NCBI GenBank assembly: GCA_003644335.1
Contig: QNCB01000079.1
Coordinates: 1-6,524, forward strand
DNA: 6,524 bases
Direction: 5' to 3'
Source: Planctomycetota bacterium
Lineage (GTDB): Bacteria; Planctomycetota; Phycisphaerae; SM23-33
This document shows, piece by piece, positions 1-5,627 of the stretch; position 1 is the stretch's first letter; each line of letters starts with the position of its first letter. A model generated the notes under the pieces. It did not search any database and had not been told where the DNA came from. It saw nothing but the letters and a program-made list of their open reading frames with translations. The position numbers and the translations under genes are program-made.

Positions 1-191
1 ACATGCAGCCGATCTTCCGCGCCGAGACGTTGGAGCATGGGATGGGGAACCATACGAATTGCAGCCGTCGGAATCTGCCATACGCCATACGTTACGTCGA
101 CTCCCATGACCGGAATTTCCAGACCGTTGATGTACACGATCCAAGCAGCCTCTCGCGGCATATTTACGGTGTAATCAGAAGGTGTTGTCAT
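1..191 (-). CDS. Partial gene (N-terminal 63 codons), possible phage tail or baseplate protein
   Basis: Only the 5' part of this gene is in the window; it runs off the left edge. The start ATG (191-189) overlaps the TAA stop of the upstream gene as TAATG, which favours this start over an internal Met at codon 11 and indicates translational coupling. A G-rich stretch (GGGGAC) just upstream may serve as a weak ribosome binding site. The 63 visible residues begin MTTPSDYTVN and include a beta-strand-like stretch (WIVYINGLEIPVMGVDVTYG) and then a segment ending RMVPHPMLQRLGAEDRLH. The reading frame is open throughout. The short plus-strand frame over the same bases is judged a shadow. The look of a self-contained beta domain with a 'GAEDR' turn reminds me of structural proteins in tailed-phage tail modules, but that is weak memory. 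It has no signal peptide or membrane segment in the visible part. Being a CDS is well supported; the role is a guess from context. Confidence 0.8.
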   Translation of the reverse strand, partial: MTTPSDYTVNMPREAAWIVYINGLEIPVMGVDVTYGVWQIPTAAIRMVPHPMLQRLGAEDRLH

Positions 192-691
192 TACGTCCCC
201 GCGTCCAGCTCAATGTAAGCCGCAATCAAGATTACCGCACAGCGTCCCGCTACGCGTTGGATTGGGCTCTCCGACTGTAACGCAGAACGCATCAACGCAA
301 TATGTTGTTTTTGGATACCGAACTGGAGAAGCCGCTCAACCCCCGTCAAAAACGACCGATCAAGCCACGACACATCTCGGTCAATATCGATAGCCCTGCG
401 TTTTTCACAGATCAGAGCTTGCAGATACTTCTTCTGTGGGAGCAACCTAGCAAAAATTGCTCCCATATCCCCATTCAACACGCGGAGGACATCATCGCGG
501 GTGCGGACCGCCCAAAGAGTGATGTCAACAAGCGCTTCGAGCAGCTTCACACGCTCGCGTTCCAAAAACCGAAGAGTTACAAACGGTTGGGACATTCGAA
601 CTTCGACATCGATCATAGGACCACGATGGCATTTTTTACCTCGTAAATCCTCCGGGCGACCGCCTGTCGTAAATTCCCATTCGTAGGGCAT
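191..691 (-). CDS. Hypothetical, mainly helical phage protein (166 aa)
   Basis: I do not recognise this protein. It starts three bases after the TGA of the 142-residue gene and its TAA overlaps the ATG of the next gene, so it sits inside the coupled late operon. The N-terminal ~40 residues are polar and include Cys21 and His22 (KKCHRGP). Residues ~42-160 look strongly alpha-helical and rich in Arg, Lys, Glu and Leu, for example RFLERERVKLLEALVDITLW (41-60) and the pattern around 80-100. A hydrophobic stretch near the end (residues 150-160, RCAVILIAAYI) is too short and too close to acidic residues to be a convincing membrane segment and is better read as a buried helix. A weak G-rich site (GGGG, 7 bases before the ATG) could serve translation. 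Its position between a likely virion protein and another likely tail gene suggests a structural or assembly role (for instance a chaperone for fibre or baseplate parts). That is inference; no catalytic motif is visible. Confidence 0.82.
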   Translation of the reverse strand: MPYEWEFTTGGRPEDLRGKKCHRGPMIDVEVRMSQPFVTLRFLERERVKLLEALVDITLWAVRTRDDVLRVLNGDMGAIFARLLPQKKYLQALICEKRRAIDIDRDVSWLDRSFLTGVERLLQFGIQKQHIALMRSALQSESPIQRVAGRCAVILIAAYIELDAGT

Positions 692-694
692 ACC

Positions 695-1123
695 TCAACC
701 CCAGACTACAGGAGCTTCTTTAACTGACAGATTACCGAATTCGTCCACTCCAGTAAATCGAATCTTCACAGTTTCTTCAAGAGGCCACAACCCAGCCTTG
801 TCTATCCAGAATCGAATAGTGTGGCTGTCTGGACGTCGAACCTTAGAGTTGATTCCGTTATAAGGCGCTAGGAATGCCGTACCGTCAAACGCTAAAACAT
901 ATGTCCCACCGTTGTCTTCGCTAATCTCTACTGTGATGTTCTCGATGTCGATCCAACTCGAGAAAAGGTACGTATCAAACCGCAACCAAATATTAGTAGG
1001 TACGTTAACGGACCCATCGAGGGGCTTCGACTGCATAAACGTCGGCTTAATATTACTTTTCGGATGTCCCATCTCGGATTGTCCGAGAGGTGAGATTCCA
1101 AAACCTCCGCGATACCTAGCCAT
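695..1123 (-). CDS. Putative phage virion protein with an immunoglobulin-like fold (142 aa)
   Basis: This small protein begins with a Gly/Arg-rich leader (MARYRGGFGISPLGQSEMGH), followed by a beta-rich body. Residues ~28-80 carry the pattern seen in bacterial Ig-like domains: a Pro-Leu-Asp-Gly turn (PLDGSVNVPTNIWLRFD, 34-50), then alternating hydrophobic strands (IDIENITVEIS) and a Gly-Gly turn (EDNGGTYVLAFDG). Residues ~100-130 give further strands and end VDEFGNLS. The resemblance to Big_5/SbsA-type Ig-like domains is by eye only. Such domains are common add-ons in tail and baseplate proteins of tailed phages, where they help bind cell-surface sugars or fill the particle surface. The gene starts three bases after the TAA of the 567-residue fibre gene. 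A GGTGG lying in the last codons of that gene, six bases before the ATG, is the likely ribosome binding site. In one hand-counted 60-base block (961-1020) it is richer in A+T than the fibre gene before it. CDS is secure; role is inferred. Confidence 0.85.
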   Translation of the reverse strand: MARYRGGFGISPLGQSEMGHPKSNIKPTFMQSKPLDGSVNVPTNIWLRFDTYLFSSWIDIENITVEISEDNGGTYVLAFDGTAFLAPYNGINSKVRRPDSHTIRFWIDKAGLWPLEETVKIRFTGVDEFGNLSVKEAPVVWG

Positions 1124-1126
1124 TAC

Positions 1127-2830
1127 TTACCACCCAGCAATCGGTTTCTTGGTGTACAGAATTCTTATCCCACTGATTCCAACATCCTGTCCGTAGTCAT
1201 CGGCGCTGTCGGCAACATCTCGGTACAGATTGATGAATGCCAGATCTCCCGCCGTAAAATTGGGAAGGGTTATCTGTACCGACTGGCTCAGATTAAACCT
1301 GTCACCCTGTCCATCCACTCCCGCAGCATAGAGATCGTCCTCCTTGGACGTCTGCGCCGTCCCGAACGACTGCCCAAGGCCGATGCCATTGCCCACACTG
1401 AAACCCTTGACTCCGAAGACCACTCCTTCACCGGATGCCGGTGCCGTGGCTTCGGTTATGACTCCGACAACCGTGACCAGAATGCCGTTGGCGGCAACCA
1501 CGTCATCTGGGATCTCCCAGGCGAAGGTCAGATCCTCCTGGCTGGTAGCATCGAATTTCCGAACCCAGACTGCTCCAGGCAAATCGCTAAAAAGCTCTGC
1601 CACAGCGGGGGGAAAGTCACTGCCAGAAAACGCCTCCGTGATCGGAAGGAAAACTTCTCCTCGATACGCCAGCTCATCATCCCCCCCTGCAAGATGCTCG
1701 GATGCGTGCTCGACTGCCGCAAAGTCAGTCCCAGCGTACCCGCTGTCCTTGATGTTACCTTCGGAGTCGAACGACGCCAGATTGTTCTCAGTGGCCCCAA
1801 CCACATTCCCGTCGTAATGATGCCGCTTAGTCGAATCACTGCTCAGATACCACTCTCCGACACCGTACACGACCTTCCACCGGCAGTTGGACAACGTATC
1901 CGTGTACTGGACCAGCTTCAGAACGCCACCCTCGTCATCGCACCGTACCTTGTCAGATGGCGTCACCGCGCCCCACGGCATGTCGATGTACTGACTTGTG
2001 TTCGGCAAGATCTCCAGCGAAACCGGCCCGACCATGAATGTGTACATCGAGCCAGCCTCGTGCACGCCTGGACCGCTCCCAATAGTCGGCAACGTCAGAA
2101 CTACTGGGTCATCGCCACCGGATTCCGTGATAACGTGGCGTCCAGAGGAATCGACACCTATCGTGGCGGACGAATTCTGGCCATCAGGTATGTTCTGGGT
2201 CAGTAAAAACCTGTCGATACTAACCAGACTAGTAACCAAACGACCAGCATCGTCAAGCATGGTCACGTCGCCAGAAGATCCGTCCGAAACCTCCGCACTG
2301 AACCTGACAAACTCCCTCGGGGGAAGACCGCTGCCGTTGTTATGCCATTCTCCGATCCCGCTTATCGGTATCCACTGAGTCCCATCGCAAACGAGAAGGA
2401 TCTCGCCCAGCCCGAAGTCGCAGAAGATGCCGTTGTCCGTCCCCGTCTGAGCACCCCACGGCATGAGGATGTCTTCGCCCGAAGCGGCCCTAACAGCGAT
2501 GTCCTCGGTGCCACGCAGAAATCTGAAGTACGCATCTCCACTCACCGCAGATACTTCCGGCAACGTGAACACCACGGGGCTATCACCACCCGACACAGAC
2601 CTGTACGTATTTCCCACATTGTCCGCAGTCAACGTCGTGTCAACAGATCTGGTTACAACGGGAACACTCTTGAGATTTATATCTATCTCATCGAATGCAC
2701 CCAACATCGAAGCGTGTCGGGCAAGAAACGATGCCCACTGAGCCGCCTTATCTGACAGCAACAACTTCTGTGAACCAGAAGCGTTTCCATCGGCAAGGCT
2801 GTATTCTCCAGTTGTCCTAATGCGCTTCAT
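1127..2830 (-). CDS. Modular tail-fibre protein with a duplicated beta module and C-terminal jelly-roll-like domain (567 aa)
   Basis: Likely a receptor-binding or side-fibre protein on the virion tail. Residues 1-55 form a probable helical N-terminal part. Two copies of a ~105-115-residue beta module follow, at about 60-163 and 216-331. Both contain SGGDxPVVxTLP, then a DxxMPWGA or similar turn, then a strand ending GxGEW. Residues 350-390 look like a hinge: LASFDSEGNIKDSGY, then the His/Gly-rich EHLAGGDDEL, a type of sequence common between segments of phage fibres. Residues ~396-567 form a separate beta-rich C-terminal domain (for example LTFAWEIPDDV at 434-444, later GISGIRILYT), probably the receptor-facing end. 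The start is firm: AGGAG lies six bases before the ATG and overlaps the TAG of the upstream gene. There is no signal peptide or membrane segment, as expected for a virion protein, and no S74-type self-cleaving chaperone end. A run of seven G falls at codons 382-384. Fibre identity is confident; position in the tail is not known. Confidence 0.9.
   Translation of the reverse strand: MKRIRTTGEYSLADGNASGSQKLLLSDKAAQWASFLARHASMLGAFDEIDINLKSVPVVTRSVDTTLTADNVGNTYRSVSGGDSPVVFTLPEVSAVSGDAYFRFLRGTEDIAVRAASGEDILMPWGAQTGTDNGIFCDFGLGEILLVCDGTQWIPISGIGEWHNNGSGLPPREFVRFSAEVSDGSSGDVTMLDDAGRLVTSLVSIDRFLLTQNIPDGQNSSATIGVDSSGRHVITESGGDDPVVLTLPTIGSGPGVHEAGSMYTFMVGPVSLEILPNTSQYIDMPWGAVTPSDKVRCDDEGGVLKLVQYTDTLSNCRWKVVYGVGEWYLSSDSTKRHHYDGNVVGATENNLASFDSEGNIKDSGYAGTDFAAVEHASEHLAGGDDELAYRGEVFLPITEAFSGSDFPPAVAELFSDLPGAVWVRKFDATSQEDLTFAWEIPDDVVAANGILVTVVGVITEATAPASGEGVVFGVKGFSVGNGIGLGQSFGTAQTSKEDDLYAAGVDGQGDRFNLSQSVQITLPNFTAGDLAFINLYRDVADSADDYGQDVGISGIRILYTKKPIAGW
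1130..1134 (-). promoter_or_regulatory. Ribosome binding site of the 142-residue gene inside the end of the fibre gene
   Basis: GGTGG on the coding strand, formed by the last Gly-Trp codons of the 567-residue fibre, six bases before the ATG at 1123. Its placement inside the upstream gene suggests translational coupling. Confidence 0.5.
1838..2185 (-). repeat. Beta module, copy B of the 567-residue fibre
   Basis: Codons ~216-331. Key residues are ESGGDDPVVLTLP, then YIDMPWGA, then LKLVQYTD and GVGEW. It is slightly longer than copy A because of inserted residues after the TLP strand (GSGPGVHEAG) and before the last strand. Confidence 0.75.
2342..2653 (-). repeat. Beta module, copy A of the 567-residue fibre
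   Basis: Codons ~60-163. Key residues are SGGDSPVVFTLP, then the turn DILMPWGA, then ILLVCDGTQW and GIGEW. It aligns with copy B (1838-2185) and, more loosely, with 3572-3862 in the 456-residue fibre. Boundaries are approximate. Confidence 0.75.
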
Positions 2831-2834
2831 CTGT

Positions 2835-2841
2835 CTCTCCT
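2835..2841 (-). promoter_or_regulatory. Strong ribosome binding site of the 567-residue fibre gene
   Basis: Reads AGGAGAG on the coding strand, with AGGAG six bases before the ATG at 2830. It overlaps the TAG stop (2842-2840) of the upstream gene, so termination and re-initiation occur in the same few bases. It fixes the start codon. Confidence 0.85.
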
Positions 2842-4210
2842 ATGACGGTACGTACACCGATACCTCGGATGTCTCTATGGACCCCACGAAATACACGTTT
2901 CGCCCAGACTCACCCGCGCACACCATGCTGATCTGATCCTGCCCCATACTGGGACTTGTTATCTGGAACGAAACCGTCCATGACGCCTCGTTCAAAAATG
3001 AAGTCTCGGCGGTTTCAGTCACCGTCATGTCCGTGATATGTCCATTGCCTGAATTGTCGCAGGCAACAGTCATTTCGTATTCCCAGGTCTTGTGAGCGTA
3101 CTGATGGTTGTAGCACTTGGCCACCACCTGTCCCTTGAACTTGAAGATTGTGTTGTTGTCCAAGTAGAGACCACCGCTCCCGCCCGTATCGATAGAGGTC
3201 CCCGTTATGTCCGAGGCTCCGTCCATGGACTTGCCCACGAACTTGCACCCAAACGTGGACTGGGCCTCCCCAGGATCTTGCCCAGCGACATAATCAAGCC
3301 GACCACCAGCAACATGAACCCCATCCCAAAACTCCCGTGCTCGACCGTATGTCCCTGTGCTAAAGGCAGACGGCGCTATATGCTCTGCCTGCGCACCTAT
3401 GGCCAACCCCATCTGGCCCCAGGAGACATTCCCCCTGATCGACTGGTTGTCCATTCCCTTGACCTGCGGGATGCCATTGTACGAATTACCTGCCGTCCCT
3501 CTCGAAATAGTGAGCAATCCTTCGGAATATTCCTGTTCTGTACCGCCCGTGTCTGGATCAAGCGTTACAACGCCTTCGATGAACAGAAGCCACTGGGTTG
3601 AGGACACTGCCACCACCTTTACCGCCCCCGTCCAAACCTGGATCTTGGTGGATATTGTTCCGAGCTGCCCAACTACAATCATGGACTCAGTAGTGTCATC
3701 GTCCACCTGGACAAACAGCTCGATGTCTTTGGCTCGTGCAATCGTATAGCACAAACCCGCTACCGGAGTCGGTAACGTGACAACGTGCGGATCGAATCTC
3801 CCGGCAGTCGAATTCTCGGTGTTGTGGAGGCACCCAGACTGGGCCGGAACCAGATTGACCGTGAAGGATACTGGATCATAGATAGACGAATAGTTGCCCA
3901 GATTCGTCAGCTTCTCGATGCACGCTTGGACGTTGTCATCACCGGTATCGAGGGCTCCCCCGCTGAACCCCGAGGCATCAACCGACACGTCTTCAGCGGT
4001 TTGTACTGTCTTAACCCAAGCGTCCCCGTTGTAGACGTAGGCGTCATGCGGAGCACTCGAACCAGTGAGGCACCACATACCTTCGTAAGGATCCCCGGTA
4101 CCGTCTCCATTGGTATCCCACTTCTGATTCTGTATCCACGTAAGAGCATCCCCGGTAGTAGCATGCTGCCCTACGTAGACATGTTGACTAAATGGGTCGT
4201 GAAGCGTCAT
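2840..4210 (-). CDS. Tail-fibre protein, second tandem paralogue: shared N-terminal module, beta module, YadA-like and tip domains (456 aa)
   Basis: Residues 1-65 form a module 50/65 identical to that of the preceding fibre gene (MTLHDPFSQHVYVGQHATTG and on), including a loop of EF-hand type at 32-43. Residues ~72-105 have a linker typical of phage fibres (VDASGFSGGALDTGDDNVQ, then CIEKLTNLG). Residues ~117-213 are one copy of the beta module found twice in the next gene (HVVTLPTPVAGLCY; STQWLLFIEG). Residues ~258-304 are rich in Gly/Ala with spacing like a worn YadA-type beta-roll (GLAIGAQAEHIAPSAFSTG). Residues ~310-456 are a C-terminal domain that I recognise as a recurrent fibre tip: it starts with a GxAQS-type motif (PGEAQSTFGCKF), then TIFKFKGQVVAKC, WTVSFQITSP and the end VGSIETSEVSVYV. 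Trimeric assembly is inferred from the YadA-like part. The ribosome binding site (GAGGGAG) is well placed. No tip chaperone is visible. Being a fibre is confident; its receptor is unknown. Confidence 0.9.
   Translation of the reverse strand: MTLHDPFSQHVYVGQHATTGDALTWIQNQKWDTNGDGTGDPYEGMWCLTGSSAPHDAYVYNGDAWVKTVQTAEDVSVDASGFSGGALDTGDDNVQACIEKLTNLGNYSSIYDPVSFTVNLVPAQSGCLHNTENSTAGRFDPHVVTLPTPVAGLCYTIARAKDIELFVQVDDDTTESMIVVGQLGTISTKIQVWTGAVKVVAVSSTQWLLFIEGVVTLDPDTGGTEQEYSEGLLTISRGTAGNSYNGIPQVKGMDNQSIRGNVSWGQMGLAIGAQAEHIAPSAFSTGTYGRAREFWDGVHVAGGRLDYVAGQDPGEAQSTFGCKFVGKSMDGASDITGTSIDTGGSGGLYLDNNTIFKFKGQVVAKCYNHQYAHKTWEYEMTVACDNSGNGHITDMTVTETAETSFLNEASWTVSFQITSPSMGQDQISMVCAGESGRNVYFVGSIETSEVSVYVPS
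3572..3862 (-). repeat. Third copy of the beta module, in the 456-residue fibre
   Basis: Codons ~117-213 of that protein. It shares the order of elements with the two copies in the downstream gene: a polar stretch with Gly (SGCLHNTEN), then HVVTLPTPVAGLCY, then a strand with an aliphatic-Gly turn (MIVVGQLG), then VKVVAVSSTQW and a closing EG. The central MPWGA of the other copies is not kept, so homology is likely but distant. Confidence 0.55.
4016..4210 (-). repeat. N-terminal fibre module, copy 2
   Basis: Codons 1-65 of the 456-residue fibre. It aligns without gaps to copy 1 (5415-5609) with 50 of 65 residues identical by hand count. The strongest blocks are QHVYVGQHATT, KWDTNGDGTG and PYEGMWCLTGSSAP. 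DNA differences are often at third codon positions, so this is an old duplication under protein constraint and not a fresh copy. The most likely role is a docking or anchor part that fixes the fibre to the tail, since N-termini of phage fibres usually do this. Confidence 0.9.
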
Positions 4211-4215
4211 CGTAA

Positions 4216-4224
4216 CTCTCCCTC
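4216..4224 (-). promoter_or_regulatory. Ribosome binding site of the 456-residue fibre gene
   Basis: Reads GAGGGAGAG on the coding strand, with GGAG seven bases before the ATG at 4210. It lies in the 31-base gap after the TAG of the 455-residue gene, the widest gap in the window; I see no hairpin, terminator or promoter in that gap. Confidence 0.8.
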
Positions 4225-4241
4225 AGTACCGCAATCAGAAC

Positions 4242-5609
4242 CTAGACTACCGACCAGGCAGTGCTTCCATCTGTGTTGATGTACGTTATCCCTCCAGTAG
4301 TATCTCGACAAAGCATTCCGAAAGGCGCAGTTACAACTCCGTTGGGATTTCCAGCGTACTTGATGGCACTGAAAACACCTCCAGATATAACACTTACACC
4401 GCCCTCGCTGCTCGCAGTATGTCCAGAAACCACTGTGGAATCTGCAGGATCAACATTGAGTTCTCCTCCTGCAGCTTGCGCGATACCATTTCCAGCTACG
4501 TCGGAGTTCAACTTCGTCTTATCAATCCCGTCATCCTTGACCTGGACTTCTCCAGACCCGTTGATCTCCAGTGTGGTATCATCCGGTTTCACTGCGATAT
4601 CATCGGCCGTGAAATCGATACCACCCCGGGCCTCTACAGTTCCGTTTCCAATCTGGATTGTATTCCCATCCTTCGTGAGACTCGTCCCTGCCGTGATCTG
4701 TCCAGCCCCCGTGAACTGCTCGAAAGCCAAGTCGTCGGTATCGATAACGTCGCTCGGAGCATTCGTCGTGCACACCCACCCAGTATCTGCGTAGTCATCT
4801 CCTTCGCGAGCGAACACATACGCTCCCGCTGCCTCATCCCCTGTCGCAAAGTCCGCGGGTCTGGTGATAGTAGCTGCAGTATGTGCGATCCAAATTCCGT
4901 TTTCCGAAGCATCCGTCTGGGCTACCAACAACACCCTATCCCCGTCGGCAAGTGCCACGCCGTCAAAGGTCGGAAGGCCGCTACCATCCCAGTCCGAATC
5001 TACTATCACCCTCACACTGGCCTTCGGATCGAGCCCTTGAGCCATCGCTGCAAGCGTATCTTCTGTGACGAACTTGTTGGAACTCGACGGTGTTCCTGTC
5101 CCTGCGAGCGCGTCCTTCTCATCCGAGGTCGGATCGTTCGAGTTGTCATGGTGATCCGTAGCGGTCATCCCACTCAGATTTGCGTGGGCAATCTGTGAAC
5201 CCCCAGCAGCGTCCGCGTGATCATGTCCCGCATTGGTGAAGTCACCAATTGTCGGAGTCGTCAGCGTCTTGTTTGTGAGAGTCTGCGTGGTATCCTTCCC
5301 CACCAACTCGTCATCGGAGCACTTGGTGTTGATGTTCGCCAGCGTATCCGCATTGTGTGACGACCCTCCTATATCATGTGCTGTAACGGCCCCTCCCACC
5401 TCGGCCATGTGTTTCCAAGTGCTTCCGTCGTACACGTACATTTCGTACGGGGCACTTGACCCAGTAAGGCACCACATGCCTTCATAAGGCATTCCAGTAC
5501 CGTCACCATTCGTGTCCCATTTTCGAGCACGGATCCAGGTAAGCGCAGCATCAGTTGTAGCGTGCTGCCCTACGTAAACATGTTGCCCATACGGTTCATG
5601 AAGTGTCAT
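4242..5609 (-). CDS. Tail-fibre protein, first tandem paralogue, with phage-fibre repeat shaft (455 aa)
   Basis: Residues 1-65 are the N-terminal module shared with the next gene. Residues 78-103 hold the motif HDIGGSSHNADTLANIN, frequent in phage fibres. TQTLTNKTLTTPTIGDF (108-124) and the His-rich AGHDHADAAGG are also classic fibre shaft sequences. Residues ~193-303 are a compact domain that I recognise from many phage tail fibres: GLDPKASVRV, then FDGVALADGDRVLLVAQT, then ASENGIW, and ending FEQFTGAGQITAG. Residues ~304-388 are short repeats of the 'GNTIQIGNGTVEARGGI' and 'DGIDKTKLNSDVAGNGI' kind, fitting a triple-stranded beta shaft. The C-terminus (424-455) ends with a small motif, RDTTGGITYINTDGSTAW, also found at the end of the first gene and, in a looser form, in the N-terminal module itself. 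The likely role is a trimeric fibre or connector on the tail. A purine-rich stretch (GAAGAAGAGAG) before the ATG is a modest ribosome binding site; the shared N-terminus supports the start. Confidence 0.92.
   Translation of the reverse strand: MTLHEPYGQHVYVGQHATTDAALTWIRARKWDTNGDGTGMPYEGMWCLTGSSAPYEMYVYDGSTWKHMAEVGGAVTAHDIGGSSHNADTLANINTKCSDDELVGKDTTQTLTNKTLTTPTIGDFTNAGHDHADAAGGSQIAHANLSGMTATDHHDNSNDPTSDEKDALAGTGTPSSSNKFVTEDTLAAMAQGLDPKASVRVIVDSDWDGSGLPTFDGVALADGDRVLLVAQTDASENGIWIAHTAATITRPADFATGDEAAGAYVFAREGDDYADTGWVCTTNAPSDVIDTDDLAFEQFTGAGQITAGTSLTKDGNTIQIGNGTVEARGGIDFTADDIAVKPDDTTLEINGSGEVQVKDDGIDKTKLNSDVAGNGIAQAAGGELNVDPADSTVVSGHTASSEGGVSVISGGVFSAIKYAGNPNGVVTAPFGMLCRDTTGGITYINTDGSTAWSVV
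5415..5609 (-). repeat. N-terminal fibre module, copy 1
   Basis: Codons 1-65 of the 455-residue fibre, partner of the copy at 4016-4210. Immediately after it the two proteins diverge completely, so the module boundary falls near residue 65-70 (…YVYDGSTWK). Within the module, residues 41-65 look like the small motif at the C-terminus of this same protein. Confidence 0.9.
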
Positions 5610-5611
5610 TT

Positions 5612-5623
5612 TCTCTCTTCTTC
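5612..5623 (-). promoter_or_regulatory. Purine-rich ribosome binding site of the 455-residue fibre gene
   Basis: Reads GAAGAAGAGAGA on the coding strand, ending just before the ATG at 5609. There is no perfect GGAGG core, so initiation may be weaker than in the next two genes or helped by coupling to the gene 18 bases upstream. Confidence 0.55.
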
Positions 5624-5627
5624 TAGA

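Noticed and set aside
3..218. Plus-strand open frame of 71 codons at the left edge
   Set aside because: It is opposite the partial minus-strand gene that starts by TAATG overlap and continues the operon; the plus-strand translation looks random.
1130..1645. Target of a diversity-generating retroelement in a fibre C-terminus
   Set aside because: Such systems need a variable repeat with biased AAY-type codons, a template copy and a reverse transcriptase; none is seen in the window and the C-terminus does not look like a C-type lectin fold.
1528..1839. Minus-strand 103-codon frame overlapping the 567-residue gene
   Set aside because: As a separate gene it has no ribosome binding site or recognisable content. 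It matters only as the +1 frame after the G7 run, mentioned under findings.
302..2755. Other plus-strand frames of 60-170 codons
   Set aside because: All are antisense to genes with clear protein patterns, have no consistent ribosome binding sites and run against the direction of the whole operon.
4211..4241. Promoter or terminator in the widest gap
   Set aside because: No hairpin with a U run and no convincing -35/-10 pair; the gap is explained by a ribosome binding site.
4419..5198. Plus-strand open frame of 259 codons
   Set aside because: It lies wholly inside and opposite the well-supported 455-residue fibre gene, and its translation has no recognisable motif, many Arg/Cys/Ser and low-complexity content typical of antisense frames.
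4016..5609. Assembly duplication as the cause of the repeated N-terminal module
   Set aside because: The copies differ at 15 of 65 residues and at many silent positions and are followed by unrelated sequence, so this is a true old duplication and not a sequencing artefact.
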